Origin: Gambelia wislizenii
Taxonomy: Eukaryota; Chordata; Lepidosauria; Squamata; Crotaphytidae
Assembly (NCBI GenBank): GCA_030847615.1
Contig: JAUMIR010000004.1
Span: 224,916,501-224,980,500, forward strand
Direction of reading: 5' to 3'
DNA length: 64,000 bases
Shown one piece after another: positions 47,943 to 58,420 of this stretch (positions are counted from its first letter, which is position 1; each line of letters opens with the position of its first letter). The position numbers and the translations under genes were made by a program. The notes beneath the pieces are model-generated. The model was not told the DNA's origin and searched no databases. It worked only from the letters and a program-made list of their open reading frames with translations.

Positions 47943-49185
47943 GTGAGGAGCTGTTACTGTCTCTTCTTGAGGGAAACACCTTTTACCTGGATCTTTGAAT
48001 CCTTGCTATTTTCATCTCTGGTTTGTTTTGATTTTTATTTTATTTATTTTTTTGTTTATTAAAAACAAAATTGCACTCAATTCCTTAGAAGGAATCCTTG
48101 AAACATTTTTTTTCAGTACCTCTTCCAAATGCTGAAGATGATAACACAAAGATTCATATAGCTGGAGCAGGCTTAGGTGTATGAAAAGGGAGTTTCAAGA
48201 ACTCATGGAGCTAAAGAAATGGTGTGCAGGCATGTCAAACACATTGCTTTGCTTGGTGGGTCTCAAGAGAGGCCACTCAGCAGAACCCTTTACCCAAACA
48301 CAGGATCATCTGCCCACCAGACCTTCTCCCCGGCCACCAGTTCACACAATCCAAACCTCAGTAGGCCATAAACAGGAAACAAACACACTGCAGAAAGATG
48401 TTTGCTGAGCAAATTGGTTTACCGTAAATGAATTGTGCCTTATGTCCTGTGAATGTATGTACTGACTACCAAAAGCAGAATGAAAGGCTCTTTCCCAGTA
48501 CAGCTATCCCTTTTTTAGCTGGAGATACCAGGGATGGAATCTGGAACCTACAGGACAGAAATGGCTTTGCAGGGCTGTGACTTCATATATTTCAGCCTTG
48601 GCTATGATCCAGATAGGTCCAGGAAAGCTTTATCTTACATTCCTCACTCAGACCTGCTTTTCTGCCCACCAGGGCCTACAAATGTACAGTAAACATTTTT
48701 AAAAAATAAAAACTAATTTTTAAAAAAGCCAAAGGCCAGAAGCAATTATGGTTTATTAAAAGTGTTGTACAATAACACTGCTACTATACTGTCATGTTTC
48801 CAGTCAAATACCAAGATCTAGAGGAAACAGGGGCTCCGTTAGTTCCTAAATTTGACATTTCATATTCTTTTGCTGGTTTCTTCTTTTTTAACATTCTGTT
48901 CCAGTAGACCAGACGCCTGAGGTACAAATGAGGCATTAGTCCTGTTCTCCCGGTTATGTTGGTCTCAGTGGTTAGTCAGTATCAGTAGGCCAACAGTTCC
49001 AGAATAATCTCAGGCAGATGTTAACATTTAATAATGAAGAATTTTCAGTTATGAAGGTCAGAACTCAGCCTTGGAGAAAAAGGGGTTTTTTTTGTTGTTG
49101 TTGTTTTAAATGCCTCTAACAGTTCTGGGCAGCCTTCTTCATGCTTGATTAGCTGAAGTAGGGGATTAGCAGTTCATAGGCATGA
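47943..49185. other. Intron after last visible exon, nothing recognised
   Basis: Contains A/T-rich stretches at 48030-48070 and 48690-48730. No repeat family or exon was identified. Confidence 0.45.
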
Positions 49186-49189
49186 GCAT

Positions 49190-49290
49190 TGGAGGCACTA
49201 GGGGTGTGTGGAGAGGCTGAACTGCACCAGGTGACACCACCAGTGGGAGGGGTGACACCAGCCTTAGTGACCCCACAGGGCATGAGATCT
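49190..49290 (+). repeat. Dispersed repeat, 'CAGGTGACACC' family copy 2
   Basis: GAGAGGCTGAACTGCACCAG, GTGACACCACCAGTGGGAGG and AGCCTTAGTGACCCCACAGG match 14395-14500. Confidence 0.6.
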
Positions 49291-49602
49291 CGCATAGATG
49301 TTATTAGACAAACTAGCCATTCCTAAATCTCCCAATGGACACACACACACAGAAAACCAACCCCAAAACCATTCCTCCTTGCTGCATTTTCTTCAGCCAG
49401 TCATTTATTTGTAATTCAGCCACAACAGCAAAGGGATGCAAAGTGTTTTGAAAGCCTTAAGATAATATGCATGTTGAATGAATGAAATTCAGACCTTGAC
49501 ATTTACACACCTTCCAGGGGAACTTGAAACAGGGGAGCTCAAGTCCCTACAAGGGAGCTGACCCCTCCACCCCAAAAATGATCTGGCAAAATTGGACCAC
49601 TA

Positions 49603-49987
49603 GAGGCTCATCTACACCAACCAGAATATGCCTGTTCCCCACCAGCATATCCTGGCTGTGGAGGTGGCCCATTCTGCCCATTACCTGGAGAAAATGGTCC
49701 ACACAGGAACACCGGCCTGTCACTGAAGCTGCCACACCATTGCTGTTTTCCTTCCTCTGCCAGGGCCTGATCTGTTCAGTTCCAGTGGAAACGGAGTAAA
49801 CTGGATAGTATTTTAAAACACAGTAAAGGGCCCTATCCCAGCTTTCCCCCGCCTCAGCTCCGTATCTGCCTCAGGTGTAGTGGGAACTGCCCAGGGGCAG
49901 AACGGGGCAAGAGCCCTGCATCATATGGACTGCAGCACTCTGAGACAGGGGCAGCCCAGGTATTTGGCCAGTGTAGACAAGCTCTAA
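49603..49987. mobile_element. Non-autonomous DNA element (~385 bp)
   Basis: AGGCTCATCTACACCAACCA at the left mirrors TGGCCAGTGTAGACAAGCTC at the right. No reading frame of interest. Confidence 0.65.
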
Positions 49988-51116
49988 GACTCCTATGTTG
50001 TTGAGCTTCTTCAGGCATTATCAGTCAGAAGTGTACTAAATGATCAAGCACTAAGAAATAGTAAGGCAGCTATTGTTGTTGAGCCCTTCCAAGAATAATA
50101 AAGGCGGCCTGCATTCTTTCCTATGCAAACTTACTTGTGAGTAAGCTACACTGGACACATGGAGGACATTTCTAAGTATAAATTGTATACTTGTAAGAGT
50201 CTTCATATTTCAGGATATTTCAACAATAATGTATGGGAAAAGTAATTTGTCCTTCCCGTCCAACTACTTGCGAGTAGACAAAATGAATAACCTGGCTGCA
50301 AATGTTGAGAGGAGCCCCCTACCATAAAATCAGTTACAGGATCCCTGATATCTGTATGGCTCTCTTTTTTACAATGCAAAACTGCATGAGGAAATGAGTT
50401 TTAGGCCAGCCATGAATTATGGCCGAGTTACTTTCTTGGTTGATCACCTGTTGGCTCAGATTAGTAGACTGTTAAAAAAAATGAAATATTGAGAGAGGTG
50501 TGACTAGAGCAGAAGTGGACAACTGTGCCAGTGGTTGGTCACATAGATGTATTTTTTCCCAAACTGTGAGTGGCTTGACATCATTTGCAGTTTTAATTTT
50601 GGATGATTTATGGCTGGAAGTTGTTCCACCACTGCCATCTATATCAGGCTAATCTGGAGGCTCTCTGCCTGGAACCCCCAGATTTAGCTTCCCTCTAAGG
50701 GTAACCCTGAGCAGGCTCGCTCAAGGATGCCCCCTGGAGGCCAAAAACGCTGCCATCACCCACTGGGGTATTTATGACCAGTCCAGTGGGGTACTGGATA
50801 ACCTGTGGAACTACCCACCACTGTGGAACCAACCAACTCCTCCCTCCTATCCCCAGAGAGAGAAATGTAGCAATGCCCAAGGGATAAGCATGTGGGTATG
50901 ACTGACAGAAAACAGAAAAAGTTTATTTTATTCAAGCAAGGCTTAAAACATGCAAATCTCTCATAAAGAAATTATCTCCTTCCTTCAGGTTCAACTTAGA
51001 AGTTACAGAGAATAGTAAAAGCAAAACATTTTAGTTACATCCAGGCGAGTAAGAAAATAACAACCATAAAATCCTAATGCCATCTAACTAATACATTGTT
51101 GACTACTTACAACTAT

Positions 51117-51129
51117 GAAACCCTGTATG
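51117..51129. repeat. L1 target-site duplication, left copy
   Basis: GAAACCCTGTATG directly before the L1. It is identical to 58030-58042. The bottom-strand junction TTTC/AT is close to the TTTT/AA preference of L1 endonuclease. Confidence 0.92.
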
Positions 51130-52849
51130 GACTTCCGGTCGGCGGCGAGGTCGTGAACGGACGCAGGCAGCTCAGCAGGAGCAGCTGTTCGCGTTCGCTA
51201 GACAGAAGAAGTCCTGATAAAAAAAAAAATCTTTTTTTAAATATCAGGAGACTTTCCCCTGGTGAAAGGGGAAACAGAGTGGGCTCGCTATTTGCTCATT
51301 CCAGCGCCTGGCTTGCTACTCTTACCGTCTTACAACGGAGGGTAGTACACAGGGACGCTGACGGAGCGTTAGAGCTGACAACGCTTCTGCCTAGTATCCC
51401 CCTTTAAGGGGACTAAGCAACCTCACCGACTTTTTAAAGAGCGAAAGAAACAACGAACTTGCAGCTGAACTGAAGCAAGACACTGTGGGTCTGATTTCAA
51501 AAAACCTTTCACGGCAGAGTTATACTTGTTCGTGGTGCAGAGGAAGAGTGGTGGAGAGTGTTGTAGGCGGAGAGAAGCCGGAGACGAAGAGGCGGAGGGC
51601 TACCCAAGGAAACAGCGGAGACGGAGGCCGGATTACAACTGGGAAGACGGAGCGGCTGGTGAAGGAGGGAAGTGGTGAGAGACAGCGTCTGGTGAAGAGT
51701 GGATAGGCAGAAAAAAGGAGTGGAGGAGTGGAGGGAAAAAAAAAGAGAACGGGAGACCCCCCAGGATTCCAGAGAGCGGGAATAGAGAAACTGAGAGTGA
51801 ACATAAAAGTGGTCTGTGAAAAGGCGAAGATAAAGGCAAGGTGCGGAGTGGAACGGAGAGGAGTGGAGCGGAGTAGAGGAGAGAAGGTCGGAGAGGAGTG
51901 GAGCGGAGTAGAGGAGAGAAGGTCGGAGAAGGTTGGAGTAGCTTGATGGCCAGAGAACGTAGAGACACGAGAAACGGGAGAAACGAAGAAATATAGAGAA
52001 GAAAGAGACATTTAGGGGTTCGCCCCCTTCAGGAAAGAACAAAAGCAAGGAATAAGAAATAGAGGGCTAGAGGAAGAGCGGTGTAAAGGAAGCTAGGAGA
52101 GGGTGTAACTGGAGGCACGGAGTACAGAGATACGAGAAACATCTTTGGATACAGAGAGAGGCGTGATTGGGGCTTACAATCCTGGTACTTTAGTACTAGA
52201 TTTGATTGTGATTGAATTGATTATTTGTACTGCTTGTGCTCTACTTTGTAATATTGTTTAGGCTGTTTGGAAACGAGGAGAAAGAGGAAAGAGGAGAGAG
52301 AAGTGAGTAGACCTAATAGATCATTGGGTTATTGTTGGGGAAACTGAGGAGGATTGATTGATAAGAAACTGGAAGCAGAGTAGAGTAGAAACTTAAAGCT
52401 GAAAATACAATAGGGGGAAAGGAAGGAAAGGGTTCAAAGTGTGTCTGGAGTTAGGCTTGTTTGGCCTAAGAACCTAACAGTATCCTTTCCTCCACCTCTC
52501 TCTTTAGGACTGAATTAAAACTAAGGTCTGTTGGAGAAATAAGTATCATTGGTGGGCACATAAGTTAATTTGTTTAAAACTGGTTGGGGATTTGTATTGA
52601 ATTGTAGGGCCGGAATATTGAGAGCATTAAGAATAAGCACATAAGTAAGAACACAAGATTTTAGTTGTATTGTATGAAAGGTGATATATGTTTAACATAA
52701 CATGTTTAGCATATAAGGAGTATATATTTATAACCGTGATACACAAATCCTTGGATATATATAAATTTCTGTTATAAAGGAAAATTCATAGAATACACAG
52801 GTAAACCTCAAATATTCATATAGAAACACTGTTCTATTAGGGAGATACC
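51130..52849 (+). promoter_or_regulatory. L1 5' UTR / presumed internal promoter
   Basis: The first ~80 bases are GC-rich (CGGTCGGCGGCGAGGTCGTG); the middle 51530-52160 is strongly purine-rich on the sense strand. A tandem duplication with a 35-bp period lies at 51855-51924. Full-length L1s carry an internal RNA polymerase II promoter in the 5' UTR (family knowledge); no specific factor site was assigned here. Confidence 0.6.
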
Positions 52850-53944
52850 ATGCCTGTAAAGAAAAATACACAGCCACAAATTCAAACTTTAATGACAAGG
52901 CGCCACTCAATAGAAACACCTGAGATTCAGCAAACATTAATACAAGAATTTAAGAAACTTAGAGAGGAAATGATATTAGAGATGAAAGAAATGAGGAAAG
53001 AAGTTAAAAAGGAACTAGATGATTTTGGAAAGAAATTGGATAAGATAACAACTGATGTAGAGAAACTAAACGAAAAGGTAGAGGAACTCCAATTGAAGTC
53101 GAAAAAACTGGAAAAAAAAACAGATGACATAAATGCTGAGCAGGCACAAAATCAGGAAAAGAATTTAGAAATACAATTGAAACTAAGAGAGAAATGCCTG
53201 AAACTAAGAGGATTGGTGGAGGTAGAAAATGAGGATTTATATGATAGAATTCTACCAAGCCTAGCAGATTATATCAGACTCCCGCAAGAAAGGATGGAAT
53301 TTGAGGTTGACCGAATCTTTAGAATTAACTCAAAGATTGCTAGACAAAGGATGCTTCCACGTGACATTGTCATCTATTTTACTAGAGGGAAGATCAAGGA
53401 CCAAATCCTACAGGCAAATTTTGAATCTAAGCTGGTAATAGATGATTGCGAAATTGAGATCTACAAAGACATTCCCCCACAAATATTAAAAAAGAGAAAG
53501 GAATACCAATTTATTGTTTCCAAGCTTCGGAGAAAAGGTATTCAATATAGGTGGGAAAAAGTAGAAGGCATAGCAGTCACCTATAATCAGAAAAAATATA
53601 GGCTGAATACTGTAAAGAAAGCAAAGGATTTTATGGCAAGATTTAAGAAAGATTTTGGAGACAGAGAGAAAATGACAGAAAATAATAGTGAAGGATTAAA
53701 ATCCTCAAAAGAAGGGCTTGAGGATCGAAAAGAGAAGCTAATCGAAGAGATTGAAAAAATGAGAGGGAGTAAAGAAAGTAATGAAAGAGAGTTAGAGAGA
53801 AAGGAGGATAGTGAAGAAGGAGGAGATCTGGAGGTAGAGGAAAATGAAGAGGAGGAAGACGAGGGAGAGGTAGAAAGTGATGAAAGATCATTAGAAGAGG
53901 AAGAAGATGAAGGAAGCCAGGAAGAAGAAGTAGACATAAGTTAA
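52850..53944 (+). CDS. L1 ORF1 protein (RNA-binding chaperone)
   Basis: The 364-residue ORF1p coats L1 RNA as a trimer and acts as a nucleic-acid chaperone. Layout: a short basic N-terminus; a long heptad-like coiled coil at about residues 33-115 (EMRKEVKKELDDFGKKL, then VEKLNEKVEELQLKSKKLEK); an RRM-like domain from about residue 118 (KCLKLRGLVEVENEDLYDRI); a C-terminal domain ending near LNTVKKAKDFMARFKKDF at about residue 268. A further 95 residues follow, extremely rich in Glu, Asp and Ser. In mammalian ORF1p the protein ends near the C-terminal domain, so this acidic tail is unusual. The start ATG at 52850 is the first long-frame ATG after the UTR. Confidence 0.93.
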   Translation: MPVKKNTQPQIQTLMTRRHSIETPEIQQTLIQEFKKLREEMILEMKEMRKEVKKELDDFGKKLDKITTDVEKLNEKVEELQLKSKKLEKKTDDINAEQAQNQEKNLEIQLKLREKCLKLRGLVEVENEDLYDRILPSLADYIRLPQERMEFEVDRIFRINSKIARQRMLPRDIVIYFTRGKIKDQILQANFESKLVIDDCEIEIYKDIPPQILKKRKEYQFIVSKLRRKGIQYRWEKVEGIAVTYNQKKYRLNTVKKAKDFMARFKKDFGDREKMTENNSEGLKSSKEGLEDRKEKLIEEIEKMRGSKESNERELERKEDSEEGGDLEVEENEEEEDEGEVESDERSLEEEEDEGSQEEEVDIS

Positions 53945-53981
53945 AGAGCTGACTTAGAAATAAAATATTAGTATAAATAAA

Positions 53982-56900
53982 ATGTTAAAAATGAAATTAA
54001 AAATTATATCCTGGAACGTCAAAGGGATGAATTCCCCATATAAGAGAAATCAAATATTTCACAGATTGGAGAAGATGAAAGCGGAGGTCATATGTATTCA
54101 GGAAACCCATATAAAGGATAAAGATCAGAGATTATTGAGAAATAGGAGATTGGGCCAAGAATTTATAAACTCTGGACAGGAAAAGAAAAAAGGGATAGCG
54201 TTATATATAAGTAGGAAATGGTCAGCGAAAGAGGTGTTAAAAGACCCAGATGGAAGATATCTAGGTGTGGAAACTAACTTGTTGGGAAAGAAGATCTTAA
54301 TTATAGGTATATATGCACCATCTGAAAATAAAGATGTGTTCTATAGAAATCTGACGAAGGTTCTCTTGGAAACGGAATATGACAGTTTAATACTCTTAGG
54401 GGATTGGAACGGAGTCTTAGATCCGATTAAAGATAGAACATCTCGAAATCTTAAAGGAAAAGAAAAAAATGGGAAACTACCAAATTCATTTGGGAAAATG
54501 ATGGAAAACTTATCACTTATGGAAGCTTGGAGGTATTTATATGGAGAAAGGAAAGAGTATACTTTTTATTCAGAATGCCACAAATCCTCCTCACGCATAG
54601 ACATGTTTTTTGTCTCCAGAAATATTATAATGAATTTGGAAGGGATGGAAATACTACCAAAGTTCTTATCAGACCATAACTTAATATCTTTGACGATCAA
54701 AGATATTAAGAGAGAATATAATTGGAGACTTAATGAAACGTTACTGCAAGATGAGAAGGTACAAGGAAAAATAAGACAAGCATTGAAAAATTATTTTGAA
54801 GAAAACAGAGAAGAAGACACATCAATGCAGAACGTTTGGGACGCGAGCAAAGCAGTCCTGAGAGGGATTCTAATGCAAGCAAACTGGGAACGTAACAAAA
54901 GGAAAAAAGAGAAGACTCAAATGTTACAAGAGGAATTACAAAAGAAAGAGAAAGAGTGGGAAAAAAACCCATCAAATGAGGCGTTGAAAAACGAATTGAA
55001 GATAATACAAGATCAAATAAAGATGGAATATATGGAAGAGATAGAAAAAAAGATGAGATTTGTTAAACAGAGATTCTATGAGGGTGGAAATAAAATTGGA
55101 AAATGGTTAGCCTACAAATTAAGAAAAGAACAAGAGAAGAAACAGATCCTAAGAATTACAGAAAATGGAAATATAATAACAAACCCAGATAAAATCAGAA
55201 GTAGCTTCCAGAGATACTTCACAAACTTGTTTAAAGAGTGTACAATGAAGGAAGAAAAGGAAGCTAAAATTAAAGAATACTTAATATCACAGAAATTACA
55301 AAAAATAAGCGACACAGATAGAGAAGATTTGGACAAACAAATAACAATAGGAGAAATTGAACAGGCACTGAAAAAATTGAAAAATGGGAAAACTCCAGGT
55401 CCTGACGGATTTCCGGCAATATACTACAAAATATTTGAAGAAGAATTGAAAAGGCCGTTACATAAGATATTTAATACAATAATAAGGGAAGGAAGAATGC
55501 CCGCCTCTTGGGAAAATGCAAATATTTCATTGATATTAAAAGAAAACAAAAACCCGGAAGAATTAAGCAATTATAGACCAATTGCGCTATTAAATACGGA
55601 TTATAAAATTTTTGCAATAATCATGGCAGAACGTTTGAAGAAAATACTAAATGAATGGGTTGGACAAGATCAAACCGGCTTTTTACCAAATAGACATATG
55701 AGGTATAACATAAGAAAGATAGTAAATTTGGTAGAATATTTTGATAAACACCCGGGAAAGAAACTGGCAATAATATGTTTAGATGCACAGAAAGCTTTTG
55801 ATAGCGTTAACTGGGTCTGCATGTTAGAAACTTTACGGGAATTAGGTATAGGACAAAATTTTCTTAATGGAATTAAAGCGTTATATAACAAACAGACTGC
55901 ACAAATCATAATAAATGGTCAACGCACAGATAAAATAAAGATGGAGAAAGGGGTTCGTCAAGGATGTCCCCTCTCTCCGTTATTATTTATTACAGTTTTA
56001 GAATTATTATGTAGGGAAATTAGACAAAAAGATGGCATACAGGGAGTTAAAATACGGAAACATATCTTCAAAATGTCAGTCTTTGCCGACGATTTAGCTT
56101 TAACTTTAGAAAACCCATTACAATCTATACAAAACTTACAGAAAGTACTAGAAGGCTTTGGAGAGATCTCGGGTATAAAGATTAATAGAGAAAAGACTGT
56201 AATGCTGACTAAAAATATAGAGAGAAAAGAGGAAGAAAAATTAAAAGAAATATCAGGTTTCCGAATAGAAACGAAAATCAAATATCTAGGTATAGTCATG
56301 ACCAAAAACAATATGGACCTGGCTGAGAATAACTACAAAACAAAATGGAAAGGTATAAGAAAAGATTTGGAAAATTGGAAACAGTTAAATCTATCACTAT
56401 TGGGCAGAGTGGCAGTAGTCAAAATGATGATACTTCCAAAAATGCTGTACATCTTCCAAAATCTACCAATCTTAAATAATGAAAAGTTGTTTAAAGAATG
56501 GGACAAAGACTTATCTAGGTTTATATGGAACAATAGGAAACCAAGAATAAAATGGAAACTGTTGCAAGAAGAAAAGGTTAAAGGAGGCTTAAACCTCCCA
56601 AATTTAAAGTTATATCATCAGTCTTGTGCATTAGTATGGTTAAAGGAATGGTTTTCATTAAAAGATGATAAGATCGTAACTCTGGAGGGAAATGATTTAA
56701 GATATGGACTCCATGCTTATTTATGGTACCAAAAAGAGTTAATAGATAGAAATTTCAACAATCACTTTATTAGAAAATCCTTGTTGAAAGCATGGAATGA
56801 ATTGAAGAAGAAGATGTACATGAAGATACCTCTATGGGCTTCCCCGCAGGAAGCCTTTAGAAGGACCGAGATGCCACACTCGGACACATGGTGGACATAT

Positions 56901-57764
56901 GGAGATCTATTATATGTTCAGAAAGGATGTATTAGATTGAAAACGAGAGAGGAATTAGAACAGAAACAGATAAGACTTAACTGGTTCCAATATAGACAAA
57001 TAACGGAAAGATATATGATGGATCAAAAACTAATTGGAATTGAGGAATTAAAGACGGAATTTGATGAGTTAATCACAGACGAGAAAGCTTACAAAATATC
57101 AAGGGTATACAAATTGCTGTTAAAATTAGACCTAGAGTCGGAAACGGTGAAAGAATTCATGATTAGATGGTCACAGGATGTTAGGGACAATATCCCATTG
57201 GAGAACTGGGAAATTTTATGGAAAAAAAATATGAAATTGTTGATAAATAGTGAATTGAAGGAGAACTGCATCAAAATGCAATATCGATGGTATCTGACCC
57301 CTTCAAGACTAGCAAAAATGTATAAGGCGAGACCAAGTAAATGTTGGAAATGCGAAGCTGCAGAAGGTACTTTCATTCATATGTGGTGGTCATGCAAAGC
57401 TGTGAAAAAATTCTGGACAAAGATCCATAATTTAATAAGGAGGATAATTAAAAGGAATTTTAGATTTAGACCAGAATTATATCTTCTAAATATGTTAGAT
57501 AGAGATTTTCCGAAAGAACATACAAATATGATGCTTTGCATGATCACCACAGCTCGTATTGTTCTTGCGAAATATTGGAAATCAAAAGAAACTCCGACTG
57601 GTGAGGAATGGATGGGGAAATTATCGGAAGTAGCTCGAATGGAACAGATTACATGTTGGTTAAAACACCAGACTAAGGATGTATTCAGAAAAGAATGGGG
57701 TAAACTAATTGAATTTTGGGTAGCGGAAGGAGAGAGTATAAGAGCAACTTGGATTACAGATTAA
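53982..57764 (+). CDS. L1 ORF2 protein (endonuclease and reverse transcriptase)
   Basis: This 1260-residue protein carries out target-primed reverse transcription. The N-terminal APE-type endonuclease shows its catalytic residues: N12 (SWNVKG), E41 (QETH), Y111 (IYAP), D141 and N143 (GDWNG), D207 (SRIDMFF) and S230-D231-H232. The reverse transcriptase spans about 450-760, with TPGPDGFPAIYYK, the region around ALLNTDYKIFA, and the active-site box FADD at 701-704. Near the C-terminus is the L1-type Cys-rich motif C1121, C1124, H1133, C1138 (CX2CX8HX4C, against CX3CX7HX4C as I recall for mammals). No stop or frameshift occurs. It begins 37 bases after ORF1 in another frame. Confidence 0.95.
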   Translation: MLKMKLKIISWNVKGMNSPYKRNQIFHRLEKMKAEVICIQETHIKDKDQRLLRNRRLGQEFINSGQEKKKGIALYISRKWSAKEVLKDPDGRYLGVETNLLGKKILIIGIYAPSENKDVFYRNLTKVLLETEYDSLILLGDWNGVLDPIKDRTSRNLKGKEKNGKLPNSFGKMMENLSLMEAWRYLYGERKEYTFYSECHKSSSRIDMFFVSRNIIMNLEGMEILPKFLSDHNLISLTIKDIKREYNWRLNETLLQDEKVQGKIRQALKNYFEENREEDTSMQNVWDASKAVLRGILMQANWERNKRKKEKTQMLQEELQKKEKEWEKNPSNEALKNELKIIQDQIKMEYMEEIEKKMRFVKQRFYEGGNKIGKWLAYKLRKEQEKKQILRITENGNIITNPDKIRSSFQRYFTNLFKECTMKEEKEAKIKEYLISQKLQKISDTDREDLDKQITIGEIEQALKKLKNGKTPGPDGFPAIYYKIFEEELKRPLHKIFNTIIREGRMPASWENANISLILKENKNPEELSNYRPIALLNTDYKIFAIIMAERLKKILNEWVGQDQTGFLPNRHMRYNIRKIVNLVEYFDKHPGKKLAIICLDAQKAFDSVNWVCMLETLRELGIGQNFLNGIKALYNKQTAQIIINGQRTDKIKMEKGVRQGCPLSPLLFITVLELLCREIRQKDGIQGVKIRKHIFKMSVFADDLALTLENPLQSIQNLQKVLEGFGEISGIKINREKTVMLTKNIERKEEEKLKEISGFRIETKIKYLGIVMTKNNMDLAENNYKTKWKGIRKDLENWKQLNLSLLGRVAVVKMMILPKMLYIFQNLPILNNEKLFKEWDKDLSRFIWNNRKPRIKWKLLQEEKVKGGLNLPNLKLYHQSCALVWLKEWFSLKDDKIVTLEGNDLRYGLHAYLWYQKELIDRNFNNHFIRKSLLKAWNELKKKMYMKIPLWASPQEAFRRTEMPHSDTWWTYGDLLYVQKGCIRLKTREELEQKQIRLNWFQYRQITERYMMDQKLIGIEELKTEFDELITDEKAYKISRVYKLLLKLDLESETVKEFMIRWSQDVRDNIPLENWEILWKKNMKLLINSELKENCIKMQYRWYLTPSRLAKMYKARPSKCWKCEAAEGTFIHMWWSCKAVKKFWTKIHNLIRRIIKRNFRFRPELYLLNMLDRDFPKEHTNMMLCMITTARIVLAKYWKSKETPTGEEWMGKLSEVARMEQITCWLKHQTKDVFRKEWGKLIEFWVAEGESIRATWITD

Positions 57765-58029
57765 CAGTAATTATAGGATGTGGGTCTATTGGTTTAGCCA
57801 TATTAACTCTCTGCCGGGCGAATACAGGGAAAAGGATAAGGAAAGTAATGTATAAAGGAAATCCTGTATTTAGGAATTAATGGTATAATACAATTAAGTG
57901 TATTGGACAAGAGAAAGTCAATGATAGACGGAAAACAAAAATTTAGACAACAGTGTAAAGGAAGTACTTGGAATTTTATATTTTTATTGTTGTGAAACAT
58001 TATTAAAATATAATAATAAAAAAAAAAAA

Positions 58030-58042
58030 GAAACCCTGTATG
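58030..58042. repeat. L1 target-site duplication, right copy
   Basis: GAAACCCTGTATG follows the A-rich tail and is identical to 51117-51129. Confidence 0.92.
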
Positions 58043-58420
58043 CAGGATTCAGTCTTTGAATTCCATGTCAGGCTTGGCTTAACCACCACCTCCATTTTTC
58101 AACTCCTCAGGCTCTGAGACATGGTGTCTTTGTCTCAGAGCATCTTTTGAGTCTCTCTACCTGGTCTGACCTAGCCGTGTGCTCAGAACAAAGAATTTAT
58201 AGTCCTTCTTTCAAATTGACCCCCTGGCCTTCTGATTGGCCACTTACTGTCTCTGGTGATCTTACCTCATTGCTGATGCTGACCTGGAGGTGTTACCTTT
58301 CCTCCAGAGTTTTAATTAAGCCTAAAGTTGTTAACCCTTTGTTTACCTGATTGTTGAGAATGCAGCTGCCTGATCACTGAATGGCAGGATAATGGGAGAT
58401 GCAATCCCCCATTATCACAC

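Larger units (their letters stand above)
51130..58029 (+). mobile_element. Full-length L1 retrotransposon, both ORFs intact
   Basis: The element is about 6.9 kb: a 1.7-kb 5' UTR starting GACTTCCGGTCGGCGGCGAG, ORF1 at 52850-53944, a 37-base gap, ORF2 at 53982-57764, a short 3' UTR (about 250 bp) and an A-rich tail (58005-58029). It is bounded by a perfect 13-bp target duplication. Intact 364- and 1260-codon frames plus an unmutated duplication show a very recent insertion. It sits in a PHACTR1 intron in the same orientation as the gene. Its base use (A-rich sense strand) differs sharply from the surrounding intron. Confidence 0.96.
50863..58420 (-). mobile_element. Candidate solo LTR (minus), split by the L1
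   Basis: Without the L1 (51130-58029) and one target copy, the two flanks (50863-51129 and 58043-58420) make a unit of about 645 bp. On the minus strand it starts TGTGATAATGG and ends CATTGCTACA, short imperfect TG...CA inverted ends. It has a TATA-like ACTATAAATTC and downstream a polyadenylation-like AATAAAATAAAC. That layout is typical of a retroviral LTR. No flanking target duplication and no primer-binding site were found, so the exact ends and the class are uncertain. No viral gene is present. Confidence 0.45.

Noticed and set aside
51509..52048. Long minus-strand frames (179 and 163 codons) in the L1 5' UTR
   Set aside because: The purine-rich sense strand gives Ser/Pro/Leu-rich antisense frames with few stops. 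There is no start context or known homologue, so they are treated as composition effects.
53587..53937. Minus-strand Ser-rich frame of 116 codons
   Set aside because: Mirror of the GAA/GAG-rich acidic tail of L1 ORF1.
54290..54310. KKILII in the L1, which superficially resembles the PHACTR1 ERKILIRF segment
   Set aside because: It lies inside the L1 endonuclease domain in frame with ORF2.
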